A stretch of 64,000 nt of DNA from Bradyrhizobium mercantei (lineage in GTDB: Bacteria > Pseudomonadota > Alphaproteobacteria > Rhizobiales > Xanthobacteraceae), in the NCBI RefSeq assembly GCF_001982635.1, contig NZ_MKFI01000002.1, positions 981,313-1,045,312 on the forward strand. The letters run 5' to 3'. Every line of letters begins with the position of its first letter. Positions within the stretch are counted from its first letter, which is position 1. This document shows positions 9,693 to 17,689 of the stretch, piece by piece. Position numbers and translations under genes: made by a program. The notes beneath the pieces were generated by a model. It made no database searches. It saw only the letters and a program-made list of their open reading frames with translations, and was not told where the DNA came from.

Positions 9693-10478
9693 CTACTCGG
9701 CCGCAAGGCCGGTCGGCGCCGCCGCTTCCACGGTTTCCTTGTTGTAGTCGTGCACGACGCGGCCGAACGGCAGCGTCAGGTCGGCGATGTAGTGATGCGC
9801 GCCGACGACGCGCTTGACCGGGAAATCGGCGACCGGCGCGTTGACATGCGGCACCAGGTGCAGCCGGCCGGGTCCGATCCAGGAGCCCTTGACGTTGATG
9901 TCGGTCAGGTTGATCGCGACCAGCTGGCAGATCTCGAGATGGCCGTCGACACCGGGGATCATCTTCAGATTGATCTGGGTCTTCGACAGCGTGGCGCGGG
10001 TGACGTCGCCATTGCCCGCCATGCTCTCGTGCTTGTAGCCCATGGTGCCCATCGCGACGAGCTGGCCGGCATATTCCAGCGTGCCGGTCAGCGTGTCCTT
10101 GACGATCTCGAGTTTCGGATGGGCGTACTTCTTCGGGAAGCCCCAGATCTCGCGGCCGGCCGCGATCGGCGGATCATCGTCGAGATACATCTGGCAGACG
10201 AAGTTGACGTCCTCGCCGTGCAGGCGCGCGGGGATCACCAGGCCGGACTCGGTGTAGCTGCCGAAGCCGGAGCTGTCCGGCATCTTGATCCATTCGTAGT
10301 GCACGATCGCCTGCTCGATCGGCTCCAGCGGCTCAGGCAGGCCGGCGCGGATCAATTCCGGATCGGTCTCATAGGTGATGACAAGGAATTCGCGATCGAT
10401 GAAGCGATACGGACCGGCGGGATAGCTCGGGCCGGCGGCCGGCATGGATGGAAGCTTGAGCAGATCTTCCCTGCGCAT
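9693..10478 (-). CDS. adc: Acetoacetate decarboxylase
   Basis: A 261-residue protein of the usual Adc length. The motif GREIWGFPKKYAHP holds the Schiff-base Lys (about 116) and the adjacent Lys (about 117) that lowers its pKa. The enzyme would decarboxylate acetoacetate to acetone and CO2. It has its own upstream region with a 20-base tandem repeat and a perfect palindrome. No CoA-transferase (ctfAB) lies beside it, so supply of free acetoacetate must come from elsewhere. Some Adc-like proteins have drifted to other substrates, but the active-site motif here is intact. Confidence 0.9.
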   Translation of the reverse strand: MRREDLLKLPSMPAAGPSYPAGPYRFIDREFLVITYETDPELIRAGLPEPLEPIEQAIVHYEWIKMPDSSGFGSYTESGLVIPARLHGEDVNFVCQMYLDDDPPIAAGREIWGFPKKYAHPKLEIVKDTLTGTLEYAGQLVAMGTMGYKHESMAGNGDVTRATLSKTQINLKMIPGVDGHLEICQLVAINLTDINVKGSWIGPGRLHLVPHVNAPVADFPVKRVVGAHHYIADLTLPFGRVVHDYNKETVEAAAPTGLAAE

Positions 10479-10562
10479 CGCAATAACCCCCTGTTTGCAA
10501 AGTTTGCGCGGAAGCTAGCGGCCGAGATTGACAGCGATATGAGGGATTTCCTTCAGCAACAT

Positions 10563-10622
10563 GACCTCGGGCGCGCTTGCGTGACACCGGGCACGCTTGT
10601 GTGACCTCGGTTGCGCTTGCGC
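10563..10622. repeat. Three tandem 20-base repeats in the adc/patatin intergenic region
   Basis: Units start at 10563 (GACCTCGGGCGCGCTTGCGT), 10583 (GACACCGGGCACGCTTGTGT) and 10603 (GACCTCGGTTGCGCTTGCGC). They keep exact 20-base spacing, close to two helical turns, between two divergent genes. Confidence 0.75.
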
Positions 10623-10626
10623 AACC
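10609..10626. promoter_or_regulatory. Perfect palindrome, putative operator for adc and/or patatin gene
   Basis: GGTTGCGCTTGCGCAACC is an 8-2-8 perfect inverted repeat at the end of the third tandem unit. It lies 131 bases before the adc start and 135 bases before the patatin gene start, so a dimeric regulator bound here could act on both. No regulator gene is adjacent. Confidence 0.55.
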
Positions 10627-10760
10627 TGCGTTTCGCTGACGGAGGCCAATGCTAACCATGCAGGCAGGCATGCCGGACGCGCCATGCGCGAGCGCCGCAC
10701 TTGTCATCACGGCGTCATCGGCGGCCTGAATTCTCGCCGCAAAATTTTGGAGTGTTTGAT

Positions 10761-11924
10761 ATGGACGCGCGAGCCCCTCATCTTGACGACATCGAGCATG
10801 CAACGCCCGGCTGGCGTCCCGCGGGATGCGATCGCGTGGCTTTGGTGCTGCAAGGCGGCGGCGCACTCGGTGCCTATCAGGCCGGCGTCTATCAGGCGCT
10901 GCACGAATCCAACATCGAACCCGACTGGGTCTGCGGCGTCTCGATCGGCGCGATCAACTCGGCGATCATCGCAGGCAATCCTCCGGAGAAGCGGCTGGAG
11001 CGGCTGCACACGTTCTGGGACCGCATCACCAGCCGCAAGATCTGGCACTACACGCCGGATGGCGACATCTTCCGCAAGGCGCGCAACCTCACGAGCTCAT
11101 GGCTGACGACGACGCTCGGGCAACCCGGCTTCTTCACCCCGCATCAGACCAATCCGTGGCTGAGCCCGGCCGGCGCGCGCACCGCCACCAGCTATTACGA
11201 CACCACGCCGTTGCGTGAATCGCTGCTCGAGCTGGTCGATTTCGACCGCATCAACTCCAAGAAGATGCGCTTTGCGGTCGGCGCGGTGAACGTGCTCTCC
11301 GGCAACTTCATCTATTTCGACAACGCCCATGACGAGATCATCCCCGAGCACATCATGGCGAGCGGCGCGCTGCCGCCGGCGCTGCCGATGGTGAAGGTCG
11401 GCACCGATCATTTCTGGGACGGCGGCATCGTCTCAAATACGCCGCTGCAGCATTTGCTCGACCAGGAGGACAACGCCAACTCGCTGGTGTTCCAGGTCGA
11501 CCTGTTCTCGGCGCGCGGCGTGCTGCCGCGCGATATCCAGGACGTGATGGCCCGCCACAAGGACATCATGTATTCGTCGCGCACCCGCTACAACACCGAC
11601 GTCTACCGCAAGACCTACAATCTGCGCACCGCCCTGCACAACGCGCTCGGAAAAATCCCCGACGACCAGCTCTCGGACGAGGAGCGCCAGCTCAAGAAGG
11701 CGAACAGCCGGCTGCCCGGGATCACGCTGCTGCAGCTGATCTATCAGCAGAAGGCCTACGAGGGCGACGCCAAGGACCACGAGTTCTCCGGCACCTCGAT
11801 GCGCGAGCACTGGGCGAGCGGACACGAGGACACCAAGCGCTCGCTCAAGCGGCGCGAATGGATCAAGATGCCCGAGAACGGCATGGGCATCGTGATCCAC
11901 GACGTACATCGGGAAGCGGAGTAG
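10761..11924 (+). CDS. Patatin-like phospholipase with DUF3734-type C-terminus
   Basis: A 387-residue cytoplasmic lipase-like protein. It has the oxyanion motif LQGGGALGAYQAGVY (about residues 32-46), the nucleophile elbow GVSIGA with Ser in GxSxG, and the Asp of the catalytic dyad in WDGGIVSNTPL. The C-terminal third (SSRTRYNTDVYRKTYNLR onward) matches the DUF3734 extension of rhizobial patatins, some of which are linked to PHB granules. ATG 10761 was chosen for its TTGGAGTGTTTGAT leader; an in-frame start 20 codons upstream is less likely. It is divergent from adc, which would suit a link to ketone-body or PHB metabolism. Confidence 0.9.
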   Translation: MDARAPHLDDIEHATPGWRPAGCDRVALVLQGGGALGAYQAGVYQALHESNIEPDWVCGVSIGAINSAIIAGNPPEKRLERLHTFWDRITSRKIWHYTPDGDIFRKARNLTSSWLTTTLGQPGFFTPHQTNPWLSPAGARTATSYYDTTPLRESLLELVDFDRINSKKMRFAVGAVNVLSGNFIYFDNAHDEIIPEHIMASGALPPALPMVKVGTDHFWDGGIVSNTPLQHLLDQEDNANSLVFQVDLFSARGVLPRDIQDVMARHKDIMYSSRTRYNTDVYRKTYNLRTALHNALGKIPDDQLSDEERQLKKANSRLPGITLLQLIYQQKAYEGDAKDHEFSGTSMREHWASGHEDTKRSLKRREWIKMPENGMGIVIHDVHREAE

Positions 11925-11932
11925 GACGGATT

Positions 11933-12021
11933 GTCATTGCCGGGCTTGCCCCGGCAATCCATCCCGCTTCGTAAGAATCTCTCGAAGAATGATGGATGCG
12001 CGGGTCAAGCCCGCGCATGAC
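11933..12021. repeat. Intergenic inverted repeat (GTCATTGCCGGGCTTG family)
   Basis: Starts GTCATTGCCGGGCTTGCC and ends GGTCAAGCCCGCGCATGAC. It has an inner ATCCATC/GATGGAT pair and lies between convergent genes. The same family occurs at 17025, 24265 and 36104. Confidence 0.8.
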
Positions 12022-12040
12022 GCGTTGGGTTCGCGGAGCC

Positions 12041-13600
12041 CTACGGCCGCGTCGACATGTTGCTCGGCGGCCCGACCTTGCGGATCGGCTCGGCCAGGCG
12101 CGCGAACTCGCAGAGCAGCGAGCGCGTCTTGCGCGGATCGATCACCTCCTCGACCCAGAATTTTTCGGCCGAGCGGAACGGCGAGCGCAGCTTGTTGAGG
12201 CGATCCTCGATCTCGCGCAGCTTGGCGGCGGGATCTTCGGCCGCATCGATCTCGGCGCGATAGGCCGCCTCGATGCCGCCCTCCAGCGGCAGCGAGCCCC
12301 AATAGGCCGACGGCCACGCATAGCGCATCGAGAAGCGGTTGGCCGGCTGATGCACCACGCCGGCAACGCCAAAGGCGTTGCGGATGATGATCGTGCACCA
12401 CGGCACCGTGCTCTGGTTGACCGCCGCCATCGCCCGTACGCCGTGGCGGATGGTCGCCGACTTCTCCGCCTCGAGCCCGATCATGAAGCCGGGGCAATCC
12501 ATCAGATAGACCACCGGCAGATGGAAGGTCTCGGCGAAGTCGACCCAGCGCACCACCTTCTGGCACGCATCCGCGGTCCACGAGCCGCCATAGTGGAACG
12601 GGTCGCTGGCGAGCAGCAGCACCGCCCTGCCCTCGATCCGCGCCAGTCCCGTGATGACAGGCCGGCCGAAATTGGCGGCGACCTCGAAGAACGAACCCTT
12701 GTCGACGACGGCCTCGATGATCGGCCGCATCTTGTAGACCTGCCGGCGGTTGCGCGGCACGGCCTTGAGCAGCGACTCCTCGGCGCGCTCGGGATCATCG
12801 GTGCAGGGAATGGTCGGCGGCAGATCGTAGACCGACGCTGGCAGATAGGACAGGAAGCGCCGCGCGTAGTCGAACGCCTCCTCCTCCGTCTCGACCGCCT
12901 GATCGATCGCGCCGGCGCGGGTCTGGATGTCCGCGCCGCCGAGCTCCTGCTTGGTCAGATCCTGGCCGAGGCGCTTCACCACCGGCGGGCCGGCGACGAA
13001 CATCGCCGAATTCTTGGTCATGACCGAGTAATGCGTGGCCGCCAGCCGCGCAGCACCGAGGCCTGCGACCGAGCCGAGGCCGAGGCCGACCACCGGCACC
13101 CGCGCCAGATTGGCGGTCGTGTACCAGTACCAGCGCGTGCCGCCGACGCCGCCGGGCAGATTGGCCGCGCCCCTGGTCTCGATGGTCTTCACCGAGCCGC
13201 CGCCGCCGGAGCCTTCGATCACACGCACGATCGGCAGGCGGAAATCATGCGCCATCTCCTCCGCCATCAGCGGCTTGGCGGAAATCGATGCATCCGCCGA
13301 GCCGCCGCGCACGGTGAAGTCGTCGCCGACCACGACCACGGTGCGGCCGTCGACCTTGGCGCGGCCGAACACGCAGTTCGCAGGTGTCAGATGCTTGAGT
13401 TCGTTGCTCTCGTCGTATTCGGCGATGCCGGAGATGGCGCCGACCTCGTGGAAGCTGTTCTGGTCGACGAGCTTGTCGATGCGCTCACGAACCGTGAGCC
13501 GGCCCTGGTCGCGTTGCCGCTTGACCTTGTCAACGCCTCCCATCTCCCGCGCGAATGCTTCGCGCCGGGCGAGGTCGTCGAGTTCCGGCTTCCAGTTCAT
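12041..13600 (-). CDS. Acyl-CoA carboxylase, carboxyltransferase (beta) subunit
   Basis: A 519-residue protein with both N- and C-terminal crotonase-like halves of a biotin-dependent carboxyltransferase. Diagnostic pieces are KRQRDQGRLTVRERIDKLVD, VVVVGDDFTVRGGSADAS, an oxyanion-type GLGSVAGLGAA, VYLMDCPGFMIG and AFGVAGVVHQPANRFSMRYAWPSA. It would move CO2 from carboxybiotin to an acyl-CoA. The substrate (propionyl, methylcrotonyl, geranyl or other) is not determinable. Its ribosome binding site, GGGAGTAGTGA, lies inside the upstream IclR gene, whose last 71 bases overlap. A free biotinyl carrier sits on the other side of the regulator, but no biotin carboxylase is nearby. Confidence 0.9.
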   Translation of the reverse strand: MNWKPELDDLARREAFAREMGGVDKVKRQRDQGRLTVRERIDKLVDQNSFHEVGAISGIAEYDESNELKHLTPANCVFGRAKVDGRTVVVVGDDFTVRGGSADASISAKPLMAEEMAHDFRLPIVRVIEGSGGGGSVKTIETRGAANLPGGVGGTRWYWYTTANLARVPVVGLGLGSVAGLGAARLAATHYSVMTKNSAMFVAGPPVVKRLGQDLTKQELGGADIQTRAGAIDQAVETEEEAFDYARRFLSYLPASVYDLPPTIPCTDDPERAEESLLKAVPRNRRQVYKMRPIIEAVVDKGSFFEVAANFGRPVITGLARIEGRAVLLLASDPFHYGGSWTADACQKVVRWVDFAETFHLPVVYLMDCPGFMIGLEAEKSATIRHGVRAMAAVNQSTVPWCTIIIRNAFGVAGVVHQPANRFSMRYAWPSAYWGSLPLEGGIEAAYRAEIDAAEDPAAKLREIEDRLNKLRSPFRSAEKFWVEEVIDPRKTRSLLCEFARLAEPIRKVGPPSNMSTRP

Positions 13601-14519
13601 TCACTACTCCCGTCTTGATGATTTTGTTGTTGTTATGGGTGGTCACCGGAAGCGATTTGCGTTCGATCCGATTGCTGAAGATGTCGCCGTCGGCGCCTTC
13701 GAGCAGGCTGCCGAGCGCGGCGGCGAGTTCGACCATCTGCGGCGCGACCTCGCGATGCAGCCTCGCCTCGTCATACATCGCCGAGAGCAGGCCGATCGTG
13801 GTGACCACATAGGTCTGATACTGCGGCGACCACAGCGGCACCGCGACGCCGTTGATGTGCGGGCTCCACAGGCCGCAGGCGACGACGTAGCCGTGCTCCT
13901 GCAAATGACGGCGGTTGGCCTCGATGCGCGGCGTCAGCATTTTGGCGCCTTCAGGCAACTCGCCCTCCATCTCCGCGATCAGCGCGTCGCCGATCGCAGG
14001 ATCGAGCGCGGCCGTGTAGGCGTGGCCGGCGGCGGTGGTCGCCATCGAGATGCGGCTGCCGGTCGCCTCATGCAGGCCGAGCGCGTTGGCGGCGCGGGCG
14101 AACTCCAGATAGACCAGATGAAAGCGGTCGGGGATCACGAAGCCGACGGTGCCGGGCAACTGATCGGCGACATCCTGCAAACGCAGCCGGATCAGATTGC
14201 GCAGCTGCAACCCCTTCATCATCGTGGTGCTCATCGCGACCGCGCTCGGACCGATCCGATATTTCTGGTCGCGCGGCAGATAGACGAGCTGTCCCATCCG
14301 CGTCAGCGTGTGCGTCAGCCGCGACACCGTCGAACGCGGCAGACCGCAGCGGTTCGAGATTTCGAGATTGCCGAGCCGCGCCTCGTGCCCCTCGAAGCAC
14401 CGCAACACATCGAAGGCGCGCGACACCACCTGGATGACATCGCCATCGCCTGTCTCGCTGGCGAGCATTCCCTGCCTGCTAAGCCGTTCCGAGCGCCGTC
14501 CCATTTGTTTTGGCTCCAT
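13530..14519 (-). CDS. IclR-family transcriptional regulator
   Basis: A 329-residue regulator. The N-terminal winged helix (residues about 25-90) contains LGNLEISNRCGLPRSTVSRL and a wing with YLPRDQKYRIG. The effector domain follows with GFVIPDRFHLVYLEFAR and MATTAAGHAYTAAL. The C-terminus runs about 40-50 residues past the usual IclR end, in a low-complexity basic tail (RRPRPARSIRAGDGRR) that is also the overlap with the carboxyltransferase. This suggests loss of an older stop codon. It faces the biotinyl carrier gene, and the shared intergenic region has a clear inverted repeat, so it probably controls both sides. Confidence 0.9.
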   Translation of the reverse strand: MEPKQMGRRSERLSRQGMLASETGDGDVIQVVSRAFDVLRCFEGHEARLGNLEISNRCGLPRSTVSRLTHTLTRMGQLVYLPRDQKYRIGPSAVAMSTTMMKGLQLRNLIRLRLQDVADQLPGTVGFVIPDRFHLVYLEFARAANALGLHEATGSRISMATTAAGHAYTAALDPAIGDALIAEMEGELPEGAKMLTPRIEANRRHLQEHGYVVACGLWSPHINGVAVPLWSPQYQTYVVTTIGLLSAMYDEARLHREVAPQMVELAAALGSLLEGADGDIFSNRIERKSLPVTTHNNNKIIKTGVVNELEAGTRRPRPARSIRAGDGRR

Positions 14520-14542
14520 TCCGTCATGCGGAATAAAATTCC
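14518..14542. promoter_or_regulatory. Putative IclR operator
   Basis: ATTCCG-N5-CGGAAT (14518-14534) is a perfect inverted repeat overlapping the IclR start codon. It shares its right half with GGAAT-AAA-ATTCC (14530-14542). Overlapping GGAAT half-sites at a divergent promoter fit an IclR dimer or tetramer that represses itself and controls the biotinyl carrier gene at 14635. Confidence 0.6.
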
Positions 14543-14634
14543 ACTTGCAGATGAAGCTACCTCAGGCAATCTGCCACCACAACAAAAAGCCGTTCGCCGG
14601 ATGAAATTTCCGCAAGACGGTAGCGGAGAGTGGA

Positions 14635-14856
14635 ATGCCAGAGATCAAGGTTGTGACCGAAGTTGCCGGCCGCGTTTGCGCGCTTCCTGTTGAAGCCGGC
14701 AACAGCATCGGCGATGGCGACGAGATTGCGTTCGTCGAGGCGATGAAGATGGAGATACCGGTCACATCGACGACAGCAGGCAAAATCAAGTCGATTTTGG
14801 TCAAGATCGACGATGTCATCGCCGAGGGCCAGGCGATCGCGATCGTCGAGACCTGA
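14635..14856 (+). CDS. Free-standing biotinyl carrier protein (73 aa)
   Basis: A complete 73-residue biotinyl/lipoyl domain. It has the biotinylation motif EAMKMEIP with the target Lys about residue 42, and the paired hairpins KVVTEVAGRV and VTSTTAGKIK that fold around it. Start ATG 14635 follows GGAGAGTGGA. It would shuttle CO2 between a biotin carboxylase and a carboxyltransferase. The nearest partner is the carboxyltransferase beyond the divergent IclR gene. No biotin carboxylase is in the window, so that subunit must be shared from elsewhere or the carrier serves another complex. Confidence 0.9.
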   Translation: MPEIKVVTEVAGRVCALPVEAGNSIGDGDEIAFVEAMKMEIPVTSTTAGKIKSILVKIDDVIAEGQAIAIVET

Positions 14857-14948
14857 CGGCGGGTTGTCCATCCGCGCCGCACGGACCAAATTCCCAGGCG
14901 TCGCGTGTCGGTGGCGGCTCCCCTTGGAGCCGCGCGGGGCCGGACGCT

Positions 14949-14996
14949 GTTTCGCTTTCGAAACGTTTTCGACCCAGAAGTTTCGCATAACGAAAC
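14949..14996. promoter_or_regulatory. Cluster of GTTTCG/CGAAAC inverted repeats upstream of the glutaminase
   Basis: GTTTCG (14949-14954) pairs with CGAAAC (14959-14964). GTTTTCG follows at 14965, then GTTTCG (14980-14985) pairs with CGAAAC (14991-14996). The centres of the two inverted repeats are about 31 bases apart, three helical turns. They lie 130-180 bases before the glutaminase start. This looks like a two-site operator; the cognate regulator is unknown. Confidence 0.45.
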
Positions 14997-15129
14997 AAAT
15001 ACCGAGCAACCGCTCGCTTTGTGAACATCTGTTCGAAAGCCGGCGGCTCGTCCGATGCAGCCGCCTCCCGTCTGACGTCGAGGCGCGCTCGGTTGCGCGC
15101 GCCCTGATTGCGATGCACAACAGAAGGCG

Positions 15130-16989
15130 ATGAAACAATCGCCTCCTCCCGTCACTGCCTCTACCGTCAACTGGGCCCGCTCGCAGCCGCCGCTGCTGCG
15201 GTTTCTGCACACTTGTTACGCAGACTTCCTGCCGGAGGACGCCGGTGCGGTGGCCGACTACATCCCCGAGCTCGGCAAGGCCGACCCTGCCCATTTCGGC
15301 ATCAGCCTCGCGACGCTCGACGGCCATGTCTACGAGGTCGGCGATACCCGGGTGCCCTTCACCATCCAGTCGATGTCGAAGCCGTTCGTGTTTGCCCTCG
15401 CGCTGGACACGCTGGGTGCCGAGCGGGTGGAGAGCGTGATCGGCGTCGAACCGTCCGGCGACCCCTTCAATTCGATCCGGCTCAACGCCGAGAACCACCC
15501 GTTCAATGCGATGGTCAACGCCGGCGCGATCGCCTGCTCCGGCCTGCTGCATGCCGAGAAGGGCGACGGCGCGTTCGACTATATCCGCCAGGCGCTCGGC
15601 CGCTTCGCCGGCCGCGAGCTCGACGTCGACCATGCGGTCTACACCTCCGAGAGCGCGACCGGCGACCGCAACCGGGCGATCGGCTATCTCCTGCGCACCA
15701 ACAGCGTGATCACCGAGAACGTGCCTGCGGTGCTCGACGTCTATTTCCGGCAATGCGCCATCCTGGTCACCGCGCGCGACACCGCCGTGATGGCAGCGAC
15801 GCTGGCCAACCGCGGCATCAATCCCTTGACCGGCGAGCAGGTGGTGACGCCCTATGCGATCGCGCGCACGCTGTCGGTGATGACCTCGTCGGGCATGTAC
15901 GACTACGCCGGCGAATGGATCTACCGTGTCGGCATCCCCGCCAAGAGCGGCGTCGGCGGCGGCATTCTGGCGGCGCTGCCGGCGCGGCTCGGGCTCGGCA
16001 GCTATTCGCCGAAGCTCGACAAGCACGGCAACAGCGTGCGCGGCATCAAGGTGTGCGAGACGCTGTCGGCACATTACGACCTGCACATGCTGAACCGCAG
16101 CGACGATGCCCGCCACAGCATCATCGCCGACTACAATATCGGCAAGAACCCGTCGCGGCGGGTGCGCCGGCCGCAGGAGCAGGAGATCCTGGCCAGGCAC
16201 TTCCAGGAAGTCCGCGTGATCGAACTGGTCGGCACGCTGTCGCTCTCCAATGTCGACTATGTCTCGCGCCGCCTCGCCGGCAGCCCGCGGCCGGAGTTCG
16301 TGATCTTCGACCTGCGCCGCGTCACCGCGACCACCCGCGCCGGCGCCCGGCTGGTCGCGGAAGCCTTCCAGGAACTGGCAGAACTCGGCGTCACCGTGGT
16401 CCTGTCAGGCATCAAGCGGACCTCGCGCGAATGGGACACGATCAGCGAGTGGACCAGGCGGCTCGGCAACATCAGGGATTTCTATCTGCTCGATACCGCG
16501 ATCGAATGGGCCGAGGACCAGATCGTCTACCGGTATGGCGGCTCGATCGACTTCCTCGAGACGACAGAACTTGCCGAGCAGCCGCTGCTCGCCGGACTGA
16601 ACGACTCTGAGATCGCCGACCTCGCCACGCTGTGTACGGTCAGGACGTACCAGCCGAACCAGAAGATCATCGCCGCGGGCAGCGAGGCGGCCTCGCTGTT
16701 TTTCCTGCGCAGCGGCGTGGTCCACGTCACCCTCCCCGACGGCATCCGGCTCGCGACGCTGACCGCCGGCATGGCGTTCGGCGAGATGGCGCTGCTGGAG
16801 CCGAACCGCTCGGCGGACGTGGTCGCCGACTTGTCGGCCACCGCCTACGAGGTCGCGATCAAGGACTTCGAGCGCTTCCGCGAGCAGCATCCGCGCGCCG
16901 GCGAGCGGATCATGCGCAACCTCGCACAGATCCTCGCCGAGCGGCTGATCGTGGCCAATGCGAAGGTGGACTTGCTGACGTCGGGGTAG
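15130..16989 (+). CDS. glsA: Glutaminase fused to STAS and cyclic-nucleotide-binding domains
   Basis: A 619-residue protein, about twice the length of a plain glutaminase. Residues about 20-315 are a serine-dependent glutaminase with the SxxK motif in QSMSKPF (Ser about 81, Lys about 84), plus NPFNSIRLNAENHPFNAM-type and SGVGGGILA segments, converting glutamine to glutamate and ammonia. About 355-460 is a STAS domain (VIELVGTLSLSN, FVIFDLRRVTATTRAGARL). About 480-605 is a cNMP-binding domain (GSEAASLFFLRSGVVHV, GMAFGEMALLEPNRSADVVA), where FGEMALL and the R-S pair fit the phosphate cassette. STAS and cNMP domains suggest allosteric control by partner proteins and cAMP or cGMP. It is monocistronic, with an inverted-repeat cluster upstream. 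The fusion is visible; the regulation is inferred. Confidence 0.93.
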   Translation: MKQSPPPVTASTVNWARSQPPLLRFLHTCYADFLPEDAGAVADYIPELGKADPAHFGISLATLDGHVYEVGDTRVPFTIQSMSKPFVFALALDTLGAERVESVIGVEPSGDPFNSIRLNAENHPFNAMVNAGAIACSGLLHAEKGDGAFDYIRQALGRFAGRELDVDHAVYTSESATGDRNRAIGYLLRTNSVITENVPAVLDVYFRQCAILVTARDTAVMAATLANRGINPLTGEQVVTPYAIARTLSVMTSSGMYDYAGEWIYRVGIPAKSGVGGGILAALPARLGLGSYSPKLDKHGNSVRGIKVCETLSAHYDLHMLNRSDDARHSIIADYNIGKNPSRRVRRPQEQEILARHFQEVRVIELVGTLSLSNVDYVSRRLAGSPRPEFVIFDLRRVTATTRAGARLVAEAFQELAELGVTVVLSGIKRTSREWDTISEWTRRLGNIRDFYLLDTAIEWAEDQIVYRYGGSIDFLETTELAEQPLLAGLNDSEIADLATLCTVRTYQPNQKIIAAGSEAASLFFLRSGVVHVTLPDGIRLATLTAGMAFGEMALLEPNRSADVVADLSATAYEVAIKDFERFREQHPRAGERIMRNLAQILAERLIVANAKVDLLTSG

Positions 16990-17024
16990 GTTTCTGTCAC
17001 GCTGCGCGAGGGTATGTGCAACTC

Positions 17025-17112
17025 GTCATGCCCGCGCTTGACCCGGGCATCCACGTCTTGGCGCTGACCGCGAAGAAAGACGTGGATGGCCGGGTCAAGC
17101 CCGGCCATGACG
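17025..17112. repeat. Intergenic inverted repeat (GTCATGCCCGCGCTTGACC family)
   Basis: Starts GTCATGCCCGCGCTTGACCC and ends GGGTCAAGCCCGGCCATGAC. Inner arms carry CCACGTCTT and AAGACGTGG. It lies between the convergent glutaminase and CMD-like genes and belongs to the same family as 24265. Confidence 0.8.
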
Positions 17113-17161
17113 TCAGAGGGTGCATGCACTCCGGCCTCTCCCCGCATCCGCGGAGAAAGGA

Positions 17162-17689
17162 TCAGCTCACCACTTCCGTCACCGGCTGCATGTCGATCTC
17201 GAACGTCTCGAGGAATTTCGACGTCATGATGTAGAAGCCGACCGAGAGCTGCAGCTCGATCAGCGCGGCCGGTGTCAACAGCGCCGCGATCGCCTTGAAG
17301 GTCGCGTCGGTCGGCTTTTTCAGCTTGACGATCTCGTCGGTGAAGGTCAGCGCCGCGCGCTGCACCTCGTTGAAGCAGGTCGCGGGCTGCCAGTTCTCGA
17401 GCGCAGCGTTCTGCTCGTCGGTGACGCCGACATTCTTGCCGATGCGCTTGTGCGCGACGATCTCGTAAGGCGCCTCGCAGAGAATGCCGGTGCGCGTGAT
17501 CGCAAGCTCGCGCACGATCGGATCGAGTTCGCCCTTGTGGCGGATCGCGCCGCCGAGCCGGCAGTACTGCTCAAAGTAGCTCGGCGAATGCGCCATCATG
17601 CGGAAGATATTGGCGTTGCGGTTCTTGTCGAGGATCTCGCGGGTGCGCGGGCTTGCCTTCGCGGGATCGGAGTAGTCGATACGGGCCAT
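17162..17689 (-). CDS. Carboxymuconolactone decarboxylase (CMD/AhpD-like) family protein
   Basis: A 175-residue all-helical protein. The CMD core is at ILCEAPYEIVAHKRIGKNVGV, with the Glu-x-x-x-x-x-His pattern of the family but only one Cys in place of the CxxC of peroxidase-active AhpD. A redox role is therefore doubtful. Proteins of this type (MARIDYSDPAKAS start) are often found in bacterial CoA-thioester degradation clusters, as here at the edge of the 18-25 kb cluster. The catalytic role is unknown. Confidence 0.8.
   Translation of the reverse strand: MARIDYSDPAKASPRTREILDKNRNANIFRMMAHSPSYFEQYCRLGGAIRHKGELDPIVRELAITRTGILCEAPYEIVAHKRIGKNVGVTDEQNAALENWQPATCFNEVQRAALTFTDEIVKLKKPTDATFKAIAALLTPAALIELQLSVGFYIMTSKFLETFEIDMQPVTEVVS

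Noticed and set aside
8198-9817. 539-codon plus-strand frame across the zntB and porin region
   Set aside because: Low-complexity translation spanning two real minus-strand genes.
10563-10622. CRISPR-like array in the adc/patatin gap
   Set aside because: The repeats are contiguous 20-base tandem units with no spacers, and no cas genes are present.
17162-17689. AhpD-type peroxidase
   Set aside because: The CxxC redox pair needed for AhpD activity is missing; only the CMD fold is supported.
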